Under the pieces are notes generated by a model. It was given only the letters and a program-made list of their open reading frames with translations. It did no database searches and was not told the origin of the DNA. The position numbers and the translations under genes were made by a program. 64,000 bases of DNA from Microbacterium oleivorans NBRC 103075 (GTDB taxonomy: Bacteria; Actinomycetota; Actinomycetes; Actinomycetales; Microbacteriaceae), in NCBI RefSeq assembly GCF_001552475.1, contig NZ_BCRG01000001.1, forward strand, positions 1 to 64,000, written 5' to 3'. Positions 1-8,705 of this stretch are shown here, in pieces; position 1 is the first letter of the stretch, and the number at the start of each line of letters is the position of its first letter.

Positions 1-587
1 GGGAGCGTCGCGATGAGATCGCTCATCCCATCTCGCCCGGAAATCAGCCGCACGCACCGGCCCGCTGCGGCCTCCTCGTGGCGTTCCGCGAACGATCGCG
101 GGTGCATCCGGTGCGCGACGATCTCCAGCTCACCCCGCACGCGGTTCGGCGTCTCCTTCTCGCACCGTTCGATCGCGATCGATTCGAACTCGGCCCACAT
201 CTCTGCGGGCAGTGTCGTCCCGGCATCGACGATCGCCCGCACGTGCTCCCGGACGATCCGACCCGACTCCCACGCCACCACCGCGGCGGGAAACCCTTCG
301 ATGATCGTGCGGGCCTCGCCGATCCGGCGTTGCACGGTGCGGTCCGTCGCCCGCAGAACCCCACCGACCTCCGCGGCGATCGACCGGAGCGCGATGTCGT
401 GGAGGCGCACTTTCGCGTTCCTCGGCGCGGCCTGCTCCTCCGCCAGGCGACCGGCCGCGGCCAGCACTCGAAGCTCGCGGACCTGCACCCGGGCCATCTC
501 GACCGCGACGTCGCCCACATCAGAAACGATGCCCGCCAGGGTGGCGAGATAGTTCTCGCCACCGGGGGTTTCCATCGCGTCCGTCAT
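1..587 (-). CDS. DUF222 (13E12-repeat) protein, N-terminal part
   Basis: The gene starts at ATG 587-585 and runs off the left edge, so only about 195 residues are visible. The reading frame is open throughout and reads MTDAMETPGGENYL, followed by an Ala/Arg/Glu-rich helical region with motifs such as RVRELR-like and ERCEKETPNRVRGELE. This pattern is that of the DUF222 domain found at the N terminus of actinobacterial 13E12-repeat proteins, which usually carry an HNH nuclease motif at the C terminus. That C-terminal part is outside the window, so nuclease activity cannot be judged. It points away from the ArsR gene on the right. Family call from sequence style, not from a search. Confidence 0.7.
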   Translation of the reverse strand, partial: MTDAMETPGGENYLATLAGIVSDVGDVAVEMARVQVRELRVLAAAGRLAEEQAAPRNAKVRLHDIALRSIAAEVGGVLRATDRTVQRRIGEARTIIEGFPAAVVAWESGRIVREHVRAIVDAGTTLPAEMWAEFESIAIERCEKETPNRVRGELEIVAHRMHPRSFAERHEEAAAGRCVRLISGRDGMSDLIATL

Positions 588-728
588 ACCTTCACTCTTG
601 CACCAACCACCGACATCAAGGCGTCGAAATCCGCCGAACGGACACGTTGTGCGCACCCCCGAAGATGAGGGTTTCTTCATCTCGTTGAGAGCATTCGCTC
701 GCGATAGTGCAGGAACACAGAACACCTC

Positions 729-757
729 TTGACGGGCGGCATCCGCCGGTCTAACGT
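729..757 (+). promoter_or_regulatory. Promoter of the arsR-SRPBCC unit
   Basis: TTGACG at 729-734 and TAACGT at 752-757 are separated by 17 bases, a good sigma-70/SigA-type pair. Transcription would begin near 764, inside the palindrome at 759-772, so a bound regulator would block initiation. Confidence 0.65.
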
Positions 758-758
758 A

Positions 759-772
759 CAACCAAATGGTTG
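759..772. promoter_or_regulatory. Palindromic operator at the arsR start
   Basis: CAACCAAATGGTTG is an inverted repeat with 6-base arms (CAACCA/TGGTTG) around AA. It lies directly after the -10 box and covers the first possible ATG (766). ArsR-family repressors paired with SRPBCC proteins commonly bind this kind of site and control their own gene. Binding here is inferred. Confidence 0.6.
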
Positions 773-777
773 CACGA

Positions 778-1113
778 ATGGCGAATGAGCTCACCGATGA
801 ACAGATCGACCGCGTCTTCCACGCGCTGGCGACGGCGACGCGGCGCGACATCCTGCGTCGGACTCTCGAGCGCGAACAGTCCATCTCGACGCTCGCGGCC
901 GACTACGACATGTCGTTCGCGGCGGTGCAGAAGCACATCGCCGTGCTCGAGGCGGCAGAGCTCGTCGTCAAGCGGGCCGAGGGGCGCGAGCGTCTCATCC
1001 GAGCGGACCCCGACATGATCGCCCGAGCCCGCGCGCTCCTCGGCCAGTACGAAGAGCTGTGGCGCTCGCGCATCGACCGGCTCGACGCTCTTCTGGCCGA
1101 GCCCGAGAATTGA
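778..1113 (+). CDS. ArsR-family winged-helix transcriptional regulator
   Basis: A 111-residue protein whose residues about 10-85 form the ArsR winged helix (RVFHALATATRRDILRR, then ISTLAADYDMSFAAVQKHIAVLE). It lacks a clear metal-binding Cys pair, like the sub-family that partners with SRPBCC/AHSA1 proteins. Two starts are possible: ATG 766, which would be nearly leaderless and lies inside the operator, or ATG 778, giving MANELTDEQ, the usual N terminus of the family; I use 778. The SRPBCC gene follows after 23 bases, so the two form an operon. Expected role is autorepression from the palindrome at 759-772. The inducer is unknown. Confidence 0.85.
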   Translation: MANELTDEQIDRVFHALATATRRDILRRTLEREQSISTLAADYDMSFAAVQKHIAVLEAAELVVKRAEGRERLIRADPDMIARARALLGQYEELWRSRIDRLDALLAEPEN

Positions 1114-1136
1114 CCCATCCCACGAAGGAGTAGGAC

Positions 1137-2105
1137 ATGCCCGTCACCGACATCACGACCGACACCGACAACCTCACGATGACACTCACCGCCGATGTCG
1201 ACGCCCCCGTCGACCGTCTGTGGCGCGCGTTCACGCAGCCGCGCCAGCTCGAGCGGTTCTGGGGTCCTCCCGGTTGGCCGGCCACCTTCACCGCGTTCGA
1301 CTTCGCCGTCGGCGGCCACGCGCACTACGCGATGACGAGCCCGACGGGTGAGTCTTCGCGCGGCACGTGGGAATTCCTCGCGATCGACGAGGGGCGGAGC
1401 TTCGAGGTCCTCGATGCGTTCGCCGACGAGAACGGGGAGCCGCTCGCCGAGTTCCCGTCGATGCGGATGCGCTTCTCGTTCGATCAGACCGCGACCGGCT
1501 CGCGGCTCTCGAACATCACCTACTTCACGTCCGTCGAGGCCCTCGAGCAGGTCGTCGCGATGGGCGCTGTCGAAGGCTCGCGCCTCGCGATGAACCAGCT
1601 CGACACCGTGCTGCACGACCTCCGCGAGTGGTTCCAGGGCAAGGGCACGAACGTCGAGCTCCTCGATGACGTCCACGTGCGCATCACGCGCCTCGTCGAC
1701 GGTCCGCGCGATCTCGTGTGGCGCGCGCACAACGACCCCGAGCTGATGAAGAAGTGGATGCTGGGGCCCGACGGGTGGTCGATGGTCGAGTGCGTCGTCG
1801 GTGAGCACTACCGGAACGTCTGGGAACAGGACGGCGACCCCGAGACGCGCTTCGGCTTCGAGGGCGAGACGCTGCTCCTCGACGAGCCGCGGCGTTCCGT
1901 CAGCACCGAGAAGATGATCGGGATGGACGGCCCCTCGACGACGAACGACATGCAGTTCTACGAGGAGGACGGCGCCACGCTGCTGACGCTCCTCATCGAA
2001 TACCCCGACATCCAGACGCGCGACATGATCCTCGCCACCGGCATGGCCGACGGTATGGAAGCGTCGTACGCTCGTCTCGAGCGCGAGGTGCTGCAGGCGG
2101 CGTGA
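1137..2105 (+). CDS. Tandem SRPBCC (AHSA1-like) domain protein
   Basis: A 322-residue protein with two SRPBCC/START-like domains, roughly residues 12-155 and 172-315. Both begin with the family signature: VDAPVDRLWRAFTQP with FWGPPGWP in the first, and VDGPRDLVWRAHNDPELMKKW with GPDGW in the second. These domains form a helix-grip hydrophobic pocket, and the AHSA1 subgroup is often co-transcribed with an ArsR regulator, as here. No catalytic residues are known for the subgroup, so the ligand is unknown. A strong ribosome binding site (GAAGGAG) lies just before the ATG. The duplication within one polypeptide is less usual, since most relatives have one domain. Confidence 0.85.
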   Translation: MPVTDITTDTDNLTMTLTADVDAPVDRLWRAFTQPRQLERFWGPPGWPATFTAFDFAVGGHAHYAMTSPTGESSRGTWEFLAIDEGRSFEVLDAFADENGEPLAEFPSMRMRFSFDQTATGSRLSNITYFTSVEALEQVVAMGAVEGSRLAMNQLDTVLHDLREWFQGKGTNVELLDDVHVRITRLVDGPRDLVWRAHNDPELMKKWMLGPDGWSMVECVVGEHYRNVWEQDGDPETRFGFEGETLLLDEPRRSVSTEKMIGMDGPSTTNDMQFYEEDGATLLTLLIEYPDIQTRDMILATGMADGMEASYARLEREVLQAA

Positions 2106-2138
2106 CGCCTGGCCGAAGCGACGTCCTCGTCCGCCGGC

Positions 2139-2600
2139 TCAGGCCCGGGCGAGGGCGTCCTCGAGCGCGACCCACGCGAGCATCGCGCACTTGACGCGCG
2201 CCGAGAACTTCGAGACCCCCGACAGGGCCGCGGCATCGGCGAACGTCTCCTCGTCGAGCGGGATCGCACCGCGCGAGCGCAGCGCCTCCCGGAACCCGTC
2301 GATGAGCGCGACGGCGGCTTCGCGCGGCAGGCCGGCCTCGCCGCCGTCCTCTTCGATCAGTGCGGCGAGCATCGACGCGGACGCCTGCGAGATCGAGCAG
2401 CCCGAGCCCTCCCACGACAGGTCGACGATCCGCTCGCCGACGTCGTCGACGCGCACGCGCAGCGTGATGTCGTCGCCGCACATCGGGTTGTGCTGATGCG
2501 AGCTCGCCGTGCGTCCCTCTTCCGGAGACAGACCCTGCCCGTGCGGGTGCTTCGAGTGGTCCAGGATGAGCTCCTGGTACAGCGAGTCGAGACCGTTCAT
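2139..2600 (-). CDS. sufU: Fe-S cluster assembly sulfurtransferase SufU
   Basis: A 153-residue NifU/IscU-fold protein. The zinc-binding and sulfur-accepting residues of SufU are all present: Cys41 and Asp43 in MCGDD, Cys68 in GSGCSISQAS, and Cys138 in VKCAMLAW. The insertion between the second and third cysteines, typical of Gram-positive SufU and absent from IscU, is also seen. SufU takes persulfide sulfur from SufS and passes it to the SufBCD scaffold in the cytoplasm. Its ATG at 2600 overlaps the sufS stop by four bases (ATGA), so translation is coupled. SufBCD genes are not in the window. Confidence 0.95.
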   Translation of the reverse strand: MNGLDSLYQELILDHSKHPHGQGLSPEEGRTASSHQHNPMCGDDITLRVRVDDVGERIVDLSWEGSGCSISQASASMLAALIEEDGGEAGLPREAAVALIDGFREALRSRGAIPLDEETFADAAALSGVSKFSARVKCAMLAWVALEDALARA

Positions 2601-3892
2601 TCGTTCACTCCGAAATAGGACCGGATGCCGCTGACGGCATCGACCAGGGCATCGACGTCGGTGTCGGTGTTGTACAGGGCGGCGGAGGCGCGGACGGATG
2701 CCGTCACGCCGAACCGCCGGTGAAGCGGAGCCGCGCAGTGGTGCCCGACCCGCACGGCGATGCCCTGCGCGTCGAGGAACTGACCGGCGTCGTGCGCGTG
2801 CACACCGTCGACCACGAAGCTCCAGAGTCCGACGCGCTCGGCGCCCGGTGCATCGCCGAGCAGGCGGATGCCGGGGATGTCGACGAGCCCCTCCCGCATC
2901 CGCTCGGCGAGTCGGACCTCGTGCGCGTGCACGGAGGACATGCCGGCGTTCTCGAGGTACGAGACGGCGGCGGCGAGGCCGATGGCAGGGCCGATCGGCT
3001 GCGTGCCGGCCTCGAACCGCTGCGGCGGCGGCAGGTAGCCCGCCTCGTCGAGGGTCACGGTCGTGATCATCGACCCACCGGTGAGGAACGGCGGCAGCGC
3101 CTCGAGGACATCGCTCCGCCCATACAGGCCGCCGATTCCGTAGGGCCCGAGCATCTTGTGACCGCTGAAGACAGCGAGGTCGACCCCCATGGCCGGCAGG
3201 TCGAGACGCATGTGCGGAGCGGACTGGCACGCATCCAGCACCGTGAGAGCGCCGACCTTCTGCGCGAGGGCGACGATCTCGGCCACCGGGTTCACGATCC
3301 CCAGCACATTCGACACGTGCGAGAACGCGACGATCCGGGTGCGCTCGCCGATGAGCTGGGCGGCAGCGTCCAGGTCGAGACGGCCGTCGTCCTGCACCGG
3401 GATGTGGCGCAGCACGGCACCGGTCCGGGCGGCGAGTTCCTGCCAGGGGATGAGGTTCGCGTGGTGCTCGGTCTCCGTCGCCACGATCTCGTCGCCGGGC
3501 TGCAGCGCGAACCGAGCGGATGCCGGTGCCCCCCGACCGAGCGTCGCGTTGCCGATCGAGTACGCCACGAGGTTGAGGCCCAGGGTCGCGCCACTGGTCC
3601 AGACGAGCTGCTCCTCGCGGGCCCCGACGAAGCGAGCGACGGTGGACCGGGCATCCTCGAACAGGTCGGTCGCCTCGGCGGCGAGCGTGTGCGCTCCGCG
3701 GTGCACGGCTGCGTTGCTGCGTGTGAGGAAGTCGTACTCGGCCTGCAGCACTTGGCGCGGTTTCTGGCTCGTCGCGCCGGAGTCGAGGTAGACGAGCGGG
3801 TGCCCGTTCACCTCCTGCTGGAGGATCGGGAAGTCCTCGCGCAGCCGGACAGCGTCGAGCGTGGTCGACTCGGACAGGGCGGGGGAAGTCAC
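2597..3892 (-). CDS. sufS: Cysteine desulfurase SufS
   Basis: A 431-residue PLP-dependent class V aminotransferase-fold enzyme that removes sulfur from cysteine for Fe-S cluster building. The PLP lysine is Lys246 in FSGHKMLGPYG, the ETEHHANLIPW stretch provides PLP contacts, and the persulfide cysteine is Cys386 in RVGHHCAAPL, the short-loop form of SufS. Partner SufU follows with a four-base overlap. The start is GTG 3892: TAGCCT (3904-3899) lies six bases upstream, so the mRNA is probably leaderless. Length agrees with the family (about 405-440). Confidence 0.95.
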   Translation of the reverse strand: MTSPALSESTTLDAVRLREDFPILQQEVNGHPLVYLDSGATSQKPRQVLQAEYDFLTRSNAAVHRGAHTLAAEATDLFEDARSTVARFVGAREEQLVWTSGATLGLNLVAYSIGNATLGRGAPASARFALQPGDEIVATETEHHANLIPWQELAARTGAVLRHIPVQDDGRLDLDAAAQLIGERTRIVAFSHVSNVLGIVNPVAEIVALAQKVGALTVLDACQSAPHMRLDLPAMGVDLAVFSGHKMLGPYGIGGLYGRSDVLEALPPFLTGGSMITTVTLDEAGYLPPPQRFEAGTQPIGPAIGLAAAVSYLENAGMSSVHAHEVRLAERMREGLVDIPGIRLLGDAPGAERVGLWSFVVDGVHAHDAGQFLDAQGIAVRVGHHCAAPLHRRFGVTASVRASAALYNTDTDVDALVDAVSGIRSYFGVNE

Positions 3893-3942
3893 CCCTCTAG
3901 GCTACGCCGGTGCAGCCTCCCCCGGCCGGTGGGCCGTAACGC

Positions 3943-4683
3943 TCAGAGAGCGGAGTGGGGGCGGTAGGTGATCGCCGTCACCGTCTGATCGGTGGGATCG
4001 GTCCTCACCCAGAGGGCGTACTCCTCCGGGGTGGGGTTCTCGACATCGTCGTCGAAGGAGCGGTCGATCGCGAAGAAGAATCGCGGCGACCCGTCGGCAG
4101 CAGCGACCTCTTCGTCGGGCCCGAGCGAGCGCACCTCGTCCGACGGCATCCCGACCTGCAGGTCGAACTCCGGAGTCACCGCGATGTCCCCGACGGCCTT
4201 CGACGTGATCTGGACGTACGACGGCTGGAAGTACTCGTCGCGCGGCTTGCCGCCGTCGGCGGCGACCATGTCGCGGAAAGCGAATCCGTCCCAGTCGTAC
4301 GACGTGTAGTCGGGGAAGTGCGTGCCGTCGCCCTCGATCGTCGACGTGGACGGCTCCACCCCGAACGCCTCGGCGAGAGCGGTGACAGCCGGGGCCGCGT
4401 CGTCGTGCCAGTCGTAGCTGTAGAGGTCCGACCCGTCTGTCGCGACGATCGAGAAACCGCCCCCGCTCAAGACGACCGCGCTCGCCGTCGGCTCCTCGAC
4501 CTCGGTCGGAGTGGGCGACGGGCCGGTCGAAGCCGCCGGTGCGGGCGAGCTCGGCGCGGGAGCGGCGACGGGGGCCGGCATCCTGCCGACCAGCAGAACG
4601 ATCGCCACCGCGACGGCGATGGCGAGCACGCCGGCCGTCGTCAAGAGGAGCAGCAGCGCACGGGGGCGTCGACCGTCGGACAT
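3943..4683 (-). CDS. Membrane-anchored protein of unknown function, paralog A
   Basis: A 246-residue protein I do not recognise. Residues about 9-32 form one membrane segment (LLLLLTTAGVLAIAVAVAIV), followed by a Pro/Ala/Ser/Thr-rich linker to about residue 66 and a secreted-side domain. The domain contains DDAAPAVTALAEAFG and a C-terminal VTAITYRPHSAL. The gene at 7890-8705 has the same plan and shares these motifs, so the two are paralogs 3 kb apart. There is no lipobox. A CAAGAT hexamer six bases before the ATG may be a leaderless -10. It lies between sufS and the KimA-like gene on the same strand. Function unknown. Confidence 0.8.
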   Translation of the reverse strand: MSDGRRPRALLLLLTTAGVLAIAVAVAIVLLVGRMPAPVAAPAPSSPAPAASTGPSPTPTEVEEPTASAVVLSGGGFSIVATDGSDLYSYDWHDDAAPAVTALAEAFGVEPSTSTIEGDGTHFPDYTSYDWDGFAFRDMVAADGGKPRDEYFQPSYVQITSKAVGDIAVTPEFDLQVGMPSDEVRSLGPDEEVAAADGSPRFFFAIDRSFDDDVENPTPEEYALWVRTDPTDQTVTAITYRPHSAL

Positions 4684-4717
4684 GCGCTCATCTTGGCAGT
4701 CCGGCGGGTTTCGTCCA

Positions 4718-6769
4718 TCAGTCGCCGGAATGCTCTACCAAACCGTAATGACGCTGGTCGATGCGGCCACCGCGGTCATCGCCCGGAAGCGGCCGGGAGC
4801 GCCGGCCGTAGACGATCTCGGACGAGTCGAGCAGCCAGGGCACGAGGGTCACGGTGACCCCGTGCACCATCATCAGCTGCTGCGCGATCCGGCGCGCGCG
4901 ACGGTTGTGGAGCGGGGTCTCCCACCAGTGCCCCACGATGTACTGCGGCATGTAGACGGTCACGACCGCGGGGCCGTTCTTCTCGCGGTACTTCTCGATG
5001 AAACCGATCAGCGGCGAGCCGTAGTGGCGGTAGGGCGAGTCGACGACGACGAGGGGCACCCGCATCCGGTGGTACTCCCAATCGGCCTTCAGCTCGGCGA
5101 TGTCGTCGGACGTGACGGCGACGTGCACGGCCAGCGTCTTCTCGTGCTTGGCCGCGAGGGCGTAGTCGATCGCCTTCGCGACCGGCTTCTGCAGCTTGCC
5201 GACGAGGATGATCGCGAGGTCGCCCGACGAGCCGTACTTCACGGTGTCGTCCATCTCGATCTCGTGCTCGACGTCGCGGTAGTACCGGTTGACGCCGATC
5301 ATGAGGAACGCGAGGACGGGCATCGCGAGGAAGACGAGCCACGCGCCGTGGGTGAACTTCGTGATCGTCACGATCGCCAGCACCGCGACGGTGAACGCCG
5401 CGCCGACCGTGTTGATCACGAGACCCGACAGCGCCGCGCGCCGCTGCGGGGTGTTCCCCTTCAGCAGCTTCAGCTCGCGGCGCCAGTGGCGGACCATGCC
5501 GATCTGGCCGAGCGAGAACGAGACGAAGACGCCGATGATGTAGAGCTGGATGAGGGTCGTCAGGTTGGCCTGGAACACCACGAGGATCGCGATGGCCGCA
5601 CCGCCGAGGATCAGCATCCCGTTGGAGAACACGAGGCGGTCGCCACGCGAGTTCAGCGCCTTGGGCGCGTAGCTGTCGCGGGCGAGCACCGAGCCGAGGA
5701 GCGGGAACCCGTTGAACGCGGTGTTGGCGGCGAGCAGCAGCACACACGCGGTCGCCGCCTGAATGATGAAGAAGAAGATCGAGTCGCCGCCGAAGGTCGC
5801 GGCGGCGACCTGGGCCATGAGGCTCGGCTGGGGGCCCGCCTTGCAGTCGAACCCGATCAGCGAGCAGGGGTTCTCGGCGTAATGCACTCCCGAGATGAGC
5901 GCGAGAGCGGTGAGCCCGGCGAACAGGACGATCGCGATGCCGCCCATGAGCACGAGGGTCGTCTGCGCGTTCTTCACCTTCGGCGTGCGGAACGCGGGAA
6001 CGCCGTTGCTCACGGCCTCGACACCGGTGAGCGCGGAGCAGCCGCTCGAGAACGCTCGGAGGAGCAGCAGGACGAACGCGACCTGCGACAGGCTCTCGGG
6101 CTCGACCGTGTACGCCGCGCTCGCAGCCACCGGGGCGTCGCCGACCGCCCACCGGAACAGACCGGTGCCGATCATGAGCGCGACGGAGCCGATGAACACG
6201 TAGGTGGGGATCGCGAAGGCCTGCGACGCTTCGCGCACGCCGCGGAGGTTGACGATGACCAGCAGGATGACGAAGGTGACCGCCAGTTCGACGCGCCACG
6301 GGTTAAGGCCGGGAAGCGCCGAGATGATGTTGTCGACACCCGACGAGACCGAGACCGCGACGGTCAGGACGTAGTCGACGAGCAGGGCGGAGCCGACGAC
6401 GACGCCGGCCTTCTCGCCGATGTTCGTGCGGGCGACTTCGTAGTCGCCACCGCCCGAGGGGTAGGCCTTGATGAGCTGGCGGTAGCTGAGGACCACGACG
6501 ACGAGGAGCACCACGACCGCGGCGGCGACCGGCGGCGCGAAGGCCATGAATGCGGTGCCGCCGATGAGCAGGATCATCAGCAGTTCCTGGGGCGCGTAGG
6601 CCACCGAGGAGAGCGCGTCGGACGCGAAGATCGGGAGGGCGCGCTTCTTGGGCAGGAGTTGCGCGTCGAGCTTCTCGGAGTCGAGGGGCTCACCGATCAG
6701 CATCCGCTTCACGGTGGGAGAGGGGGCCGCGTTCGGATCGCGGCTGTCATTGGTCACGGCGGGCGACAT
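4718..6769 (-). CDS. APC-superfamily permease, KimA (YdaO)-like potassium importer
   Basis: A 683-residue membrane protein with about 12 membrane segments in residues 45-480 and a C-terminal cytoplasmic domain of about 190 residues. The N terminus carries the KimA-family signature (KRMLIGEPLDSEKL, then LPIFASDALSSVAYAPQE). KimA proteins of Bacillus are high-affinity K+ symporters inhibited by c-di-AMP through the C-terminal domain. The start is ATG 6769 after GGGAGG. Only 62 bases separate it from the divergent VanZ gene, too few for the c-di-AMP riboswitch that precedes kimA in Bacillus. It could instead carry amino acids, as many APC members do. Confidence 0.75.
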   Translation of the reverse strand: MSPAVTNDSRDPNAAPSPTVKRMLIGEPLDSEKLDAQLLPKKRALPIFASDALSSVAYAPQELLMILLIGGTAFMAFAPPVAAAVVVLLVVVVLSYRQLIKAYPSGGGDYEVARTNIGEKAGVVVGSALLVDYVLTVAVSVSSGVDNIISALPGLNPWRVELAVTFVILLVIVNLRGVREASQAFAIPTYVFIGSVALMIGTGLFRWAVGDAPVAASAAYTVEPESLSQVAFVLLLLRAFSSGCSALTGVEAVSNGVPAFRTPKVKNAQTTLVLMGGIAIVLFAGLTALALISGVHYAENPCSLIGFDCKAGPQPSLMAQVAAATFGGDSIFFFIIQAATACVLLLAANTAFNGFPLLGSVLARDSYAPKALNSRGDRLVFSNGMLILGGAAIAILVVFQANLTTLIQLYIIGVFVSFSLGQIGMVRHWRRELKLLKGNTPQRRAALSGLVINTVGAAFTVAVLAIVTITKFTHGAWLVFLAMPVLAFLMIGVNRYYRDVEHEIEMDDTVKYGSSGDLAIILVGKLQKPVAKAIDYALAAKHEKTLAVHVAVTSDDIAELKADWEYHRMRVPLVVVDSPYRHYGSPLIGFIEKYREKNGPAVVTVYMPQYIVGHWWETPLHNRRARRIAQQLMMVHGVTVTLVPWLLDSSEIVYGRRSRPLPGDDRGGRIDQRHYGLVEHSGD

Positions 6770-6831
6770 TACGCCTCCCGCGAACCCGCCGCAACGCGAG
6801 CGAGTCGCGCTCCATTCCCTAGACTCCCCGC

Positions 6832-7896
6832 ATGGGCGGACAAGTATTCCCCGCGGTGGTCGCGATCCTCTTCGGCGGCCTCGTCGGGCTCTTGCTCTTC
6901 GTCCCGCTCGTGGCTGTCAGCTACCGTCGGCGCGGCCGGTTGACCCTGGGCCGGATGGCGTTCTGGGCGGCATCCCTCGTCTACTTCATGGCGATCTGGA
7001 CCTACACCCTCCTCCCGCTGCCGGCTTCGGACGACTACCGCTGCGTGGGCGCTGTGCTGTCGCTCGAACCCACCGTGAACGACGTCGTCGGTGCGTTCGC
7101 CGACGGTTCGCCATTCACGGACATACGGCTGCTCCAGGTCGTTCTCAATGTTCTCCTCTTCATTCCGCTCGGCGTCCTCATCCGTGTCGTCGGGCGCCGC
7201 GGGATCGTCGTCGGCGTTCTGGCGGGTTTCGTCCTGTCGCTCCTCATCGAGACGACACAGCTGACCGGCGTCTGGGGGATCTTCCCCTGCGGCTACCGCC
7301 TCTTCGACGTGGGTGACCTGCTGACGAATACCCTGGGCGCTCTCGTCGGGTCGATCCTGGGCCTCCTCGTCCCGTCGCGGCTGCGCGGTGTCGAGAAGGC
7401 AGCGGATGCCGGTGCTCCTCGCCCCGTCACCCGCGGCCGGCGCCTCCTCGGTGCCGTCTGCGACCTCCTCGGCGCCACGATCGTCGGCGGCGCCGTCGGC
7501 ACGGTCGTGCAGCTGTTCCTGCAGTTCGCGTTGTGCCGGGAGGACCTGGTCGCCGACGCCGTCATCGCCGACATCGCGACGGGATGGGTACCGATCGTGC
7601 TCTGGCTCGGGGTCGTCCTCGCCACCGGCCGGTCGATCGGCGACCTCGCAGTCGAACTCCGCTACGAGGGAGGCCGCCTCCCGGAGCTCGCCGCCCGATT
7701 GCTCCGCTTCATCGGCGGTATCGGGGGCTACCTGCTTCTCGGTCAGATCTTCGGCGACGCCGGCATCCTCGTCTTCGTGTTCTTCGTCACGTCAACGGTG
7801 CTGCTCTTCACGACGCGCGCCGGACGCGGACTTCCCGGGCTCGTCACCGGCCGCGAGCTCGTCGACGCGCGGTCGAGCGCACCGGCACCTCACTGA
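6832..7896 (+). CDS. VanZ-family membrane protein
   Basis: A 354-residue protein with several membrane segments. The VanZ fold occupies roughly residues 10-185: SLVYFMAIWTYTLLPLP, NVLLFIPLGVLIR, FVLSLLIETTQL and FDVGDLLTNTLGALVGSILG are typical conserved stretches. The last 150 residues add more membrane segments (VPIVLWLGVVLA, IGGYLLLGQIF). VanZ of enterococci gives low-level teicoplanin resistance, but in most genomes the function of the family is unknown. TAGACT at 6820-6825 lies six bases before the ATG, so the mRNA is probably leaderless. The stop overlaps the stop of the opposing gene. Confidence 0.85.
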   Translation: MGGQVFPAVVAILFGGLVGLLLFVPLVAVSYRRRGRLTLGRMAFWAASLVYFMAIWTYTLLPLPASDDYRCVGAVLSLEPTVNDVVGAFADGSPFTDIRLLQVVLNVLLFIPLGVLIRVVGRRGIVVGVLAGFVLSLLIETTQLTGVWGIFPCGYRLFDVGDLLTNTLGALVGSILGLLVPSRLRGVEKAADAGAPRPVTRGRRLLGAVCDLLGATIVGGAVGTVVQLFLQFALCREDLVADAVIADIATGWVPIVLWLGVVLATGRSIGDLAVELRYEGGRLPELAARLLRFIGGIGGYLLLGQIFGDAGILVFVFFVTSTVLLFTTRAGRGLPGLVTGRELVDARSSAPAPH

Positions 7897-8705
7897 CCGC
7901 GGGCGCGGAAGGTGTAGGTGATCGAGGCGACCTTCTGCGCGGACTCGTCGGAGTCGACGAATGCGCTGAATTCCCGCTTGCCGTTGCTGTAGAACGTGCC
8001 GCGGCCCTCGCCGAAGGTGAGGCGCACGTGCCCGTTCGGGAGAGCGAACTCGTCGAAGGGCCCCTTACTGCGGGCCTGGTCGAGGCTGTCGCCGACGGCG
8101 ACGCCGAACTCGTTCGTGATCTGCACGTCCTGCGGCACTCCCGAACTGACGGTCACCCAGGTCGGTGCGGGCACTTCGCTGCGAGATCGACCGCCGTCGC
8201 CGAGGAACACGTCGTACAGGCGGAAGCCCGGCCACACGTAGATGTCGTAGGCCCAGTTCTCGGCGTCGCCGTTGACGAAGTCCTCCTTCGGCGCGGTGCC
8301 GAAGGCCTTCGTCAGAGCGGCGATCGCGGGAGCCGCGTCATCCGCCCACTTGTGGGAGACCTCGCCGTCGGCGGTCTTCACGGTGAAGCCCGCCCCGTTC
8401 ATCACGACGGTGGATGCCGCAACGGGCGGCTCCTCCTCGGCGGGCTCCGACTGCTCCGGCTCCTGCGGTGTCGAGGGAGTCGGCTGCGGCGGGGCCTGCG
8501 AGCTCTGTGTCGGGGCGGGTGCCGCCGTCGTCGGCTCGGTCGCGCGCAGCAGGTACACGCTGACGACGACGATCACGGCGACCAGCAGAACACCGGCGAC
8601 CGCACCGAGGATCATCGGGACCCGGTTCGGGTTCTCCGGACGCGGCGGCTTCTGGTGCTCCTGCGGGTCGAGCGGGGCGAACGGCAGCCAGTCGTCGTTG
8701 CTCAC
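7890..8705 (-). CDS. Membrane-anchored protein of unknown function, paralog B
   Basis: A 271-residue relative of the gene at 3943-4683. A cytoplasmic N terminus of about 30 residues precedes one membrane segment (MILGAVAGVLLVAVIVVVSV, about 31-52), a Pro/Gln/Glu-rich linker to about 95, and the shared domain (GAGFTVKTADGE, WADDAAPAIAALTKAFG, then ASITYTFRARGQ). The GTG start overlaps the stop of the M20 peptidase by four bases (GTGA), so both are translated from one mRNA. That link hints at cell-envelope peptides, but nothing in the domain proves it. Not recognised; function unknown. Confidence 0.8.
   Translation of the reverse strand: MSNDDWLPFAPLDPQEHQKPPRPENPNRVPMILGAVAGVLLVAVIVVVSVYLLRATEPTTAAPAPTQSSQAPPQPTPSTPQEPEQSEPAEEEPPVAASTVVMNGAGFTVKTADGEVSHKWADDAAPAIAALTKAFGTAPKEDFVNGDAENWAYDIYVWPGFRLYDVFLGDGGRSRSEVPAPTWVTVSSGVPQDVQITNEFGVAVGDSLDQARSKGPFDEFALPNGHVRLTFGEGRGTFYSNGKREFSAFVDSDESAQKVASITYTFRARGQ

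Noticed and set aside
588..728. A possible small gene or RNA left of arsR
   Set aside because: No frame with a start, ribosome site and sensible composition, and no tRNA-like arms. I see only promoter sequence for the flanking genes.
6770..6831. A c-di-AMP riboswitch before the KimA-like gene
   Set aside because: The gap to the divergent VanZ gene is only 62 bases, too short for the known element, and no matching pairing is visible.
4511..6943. An 810-residue plus-strand open frame opposite the KimA-like gene
   Set aside because: Its translation is a low-complexity mix of Arg, Asp, Glu and His typical of the antisense of a GC-rich gene. The minus strand has a clear transporter with family motifs.
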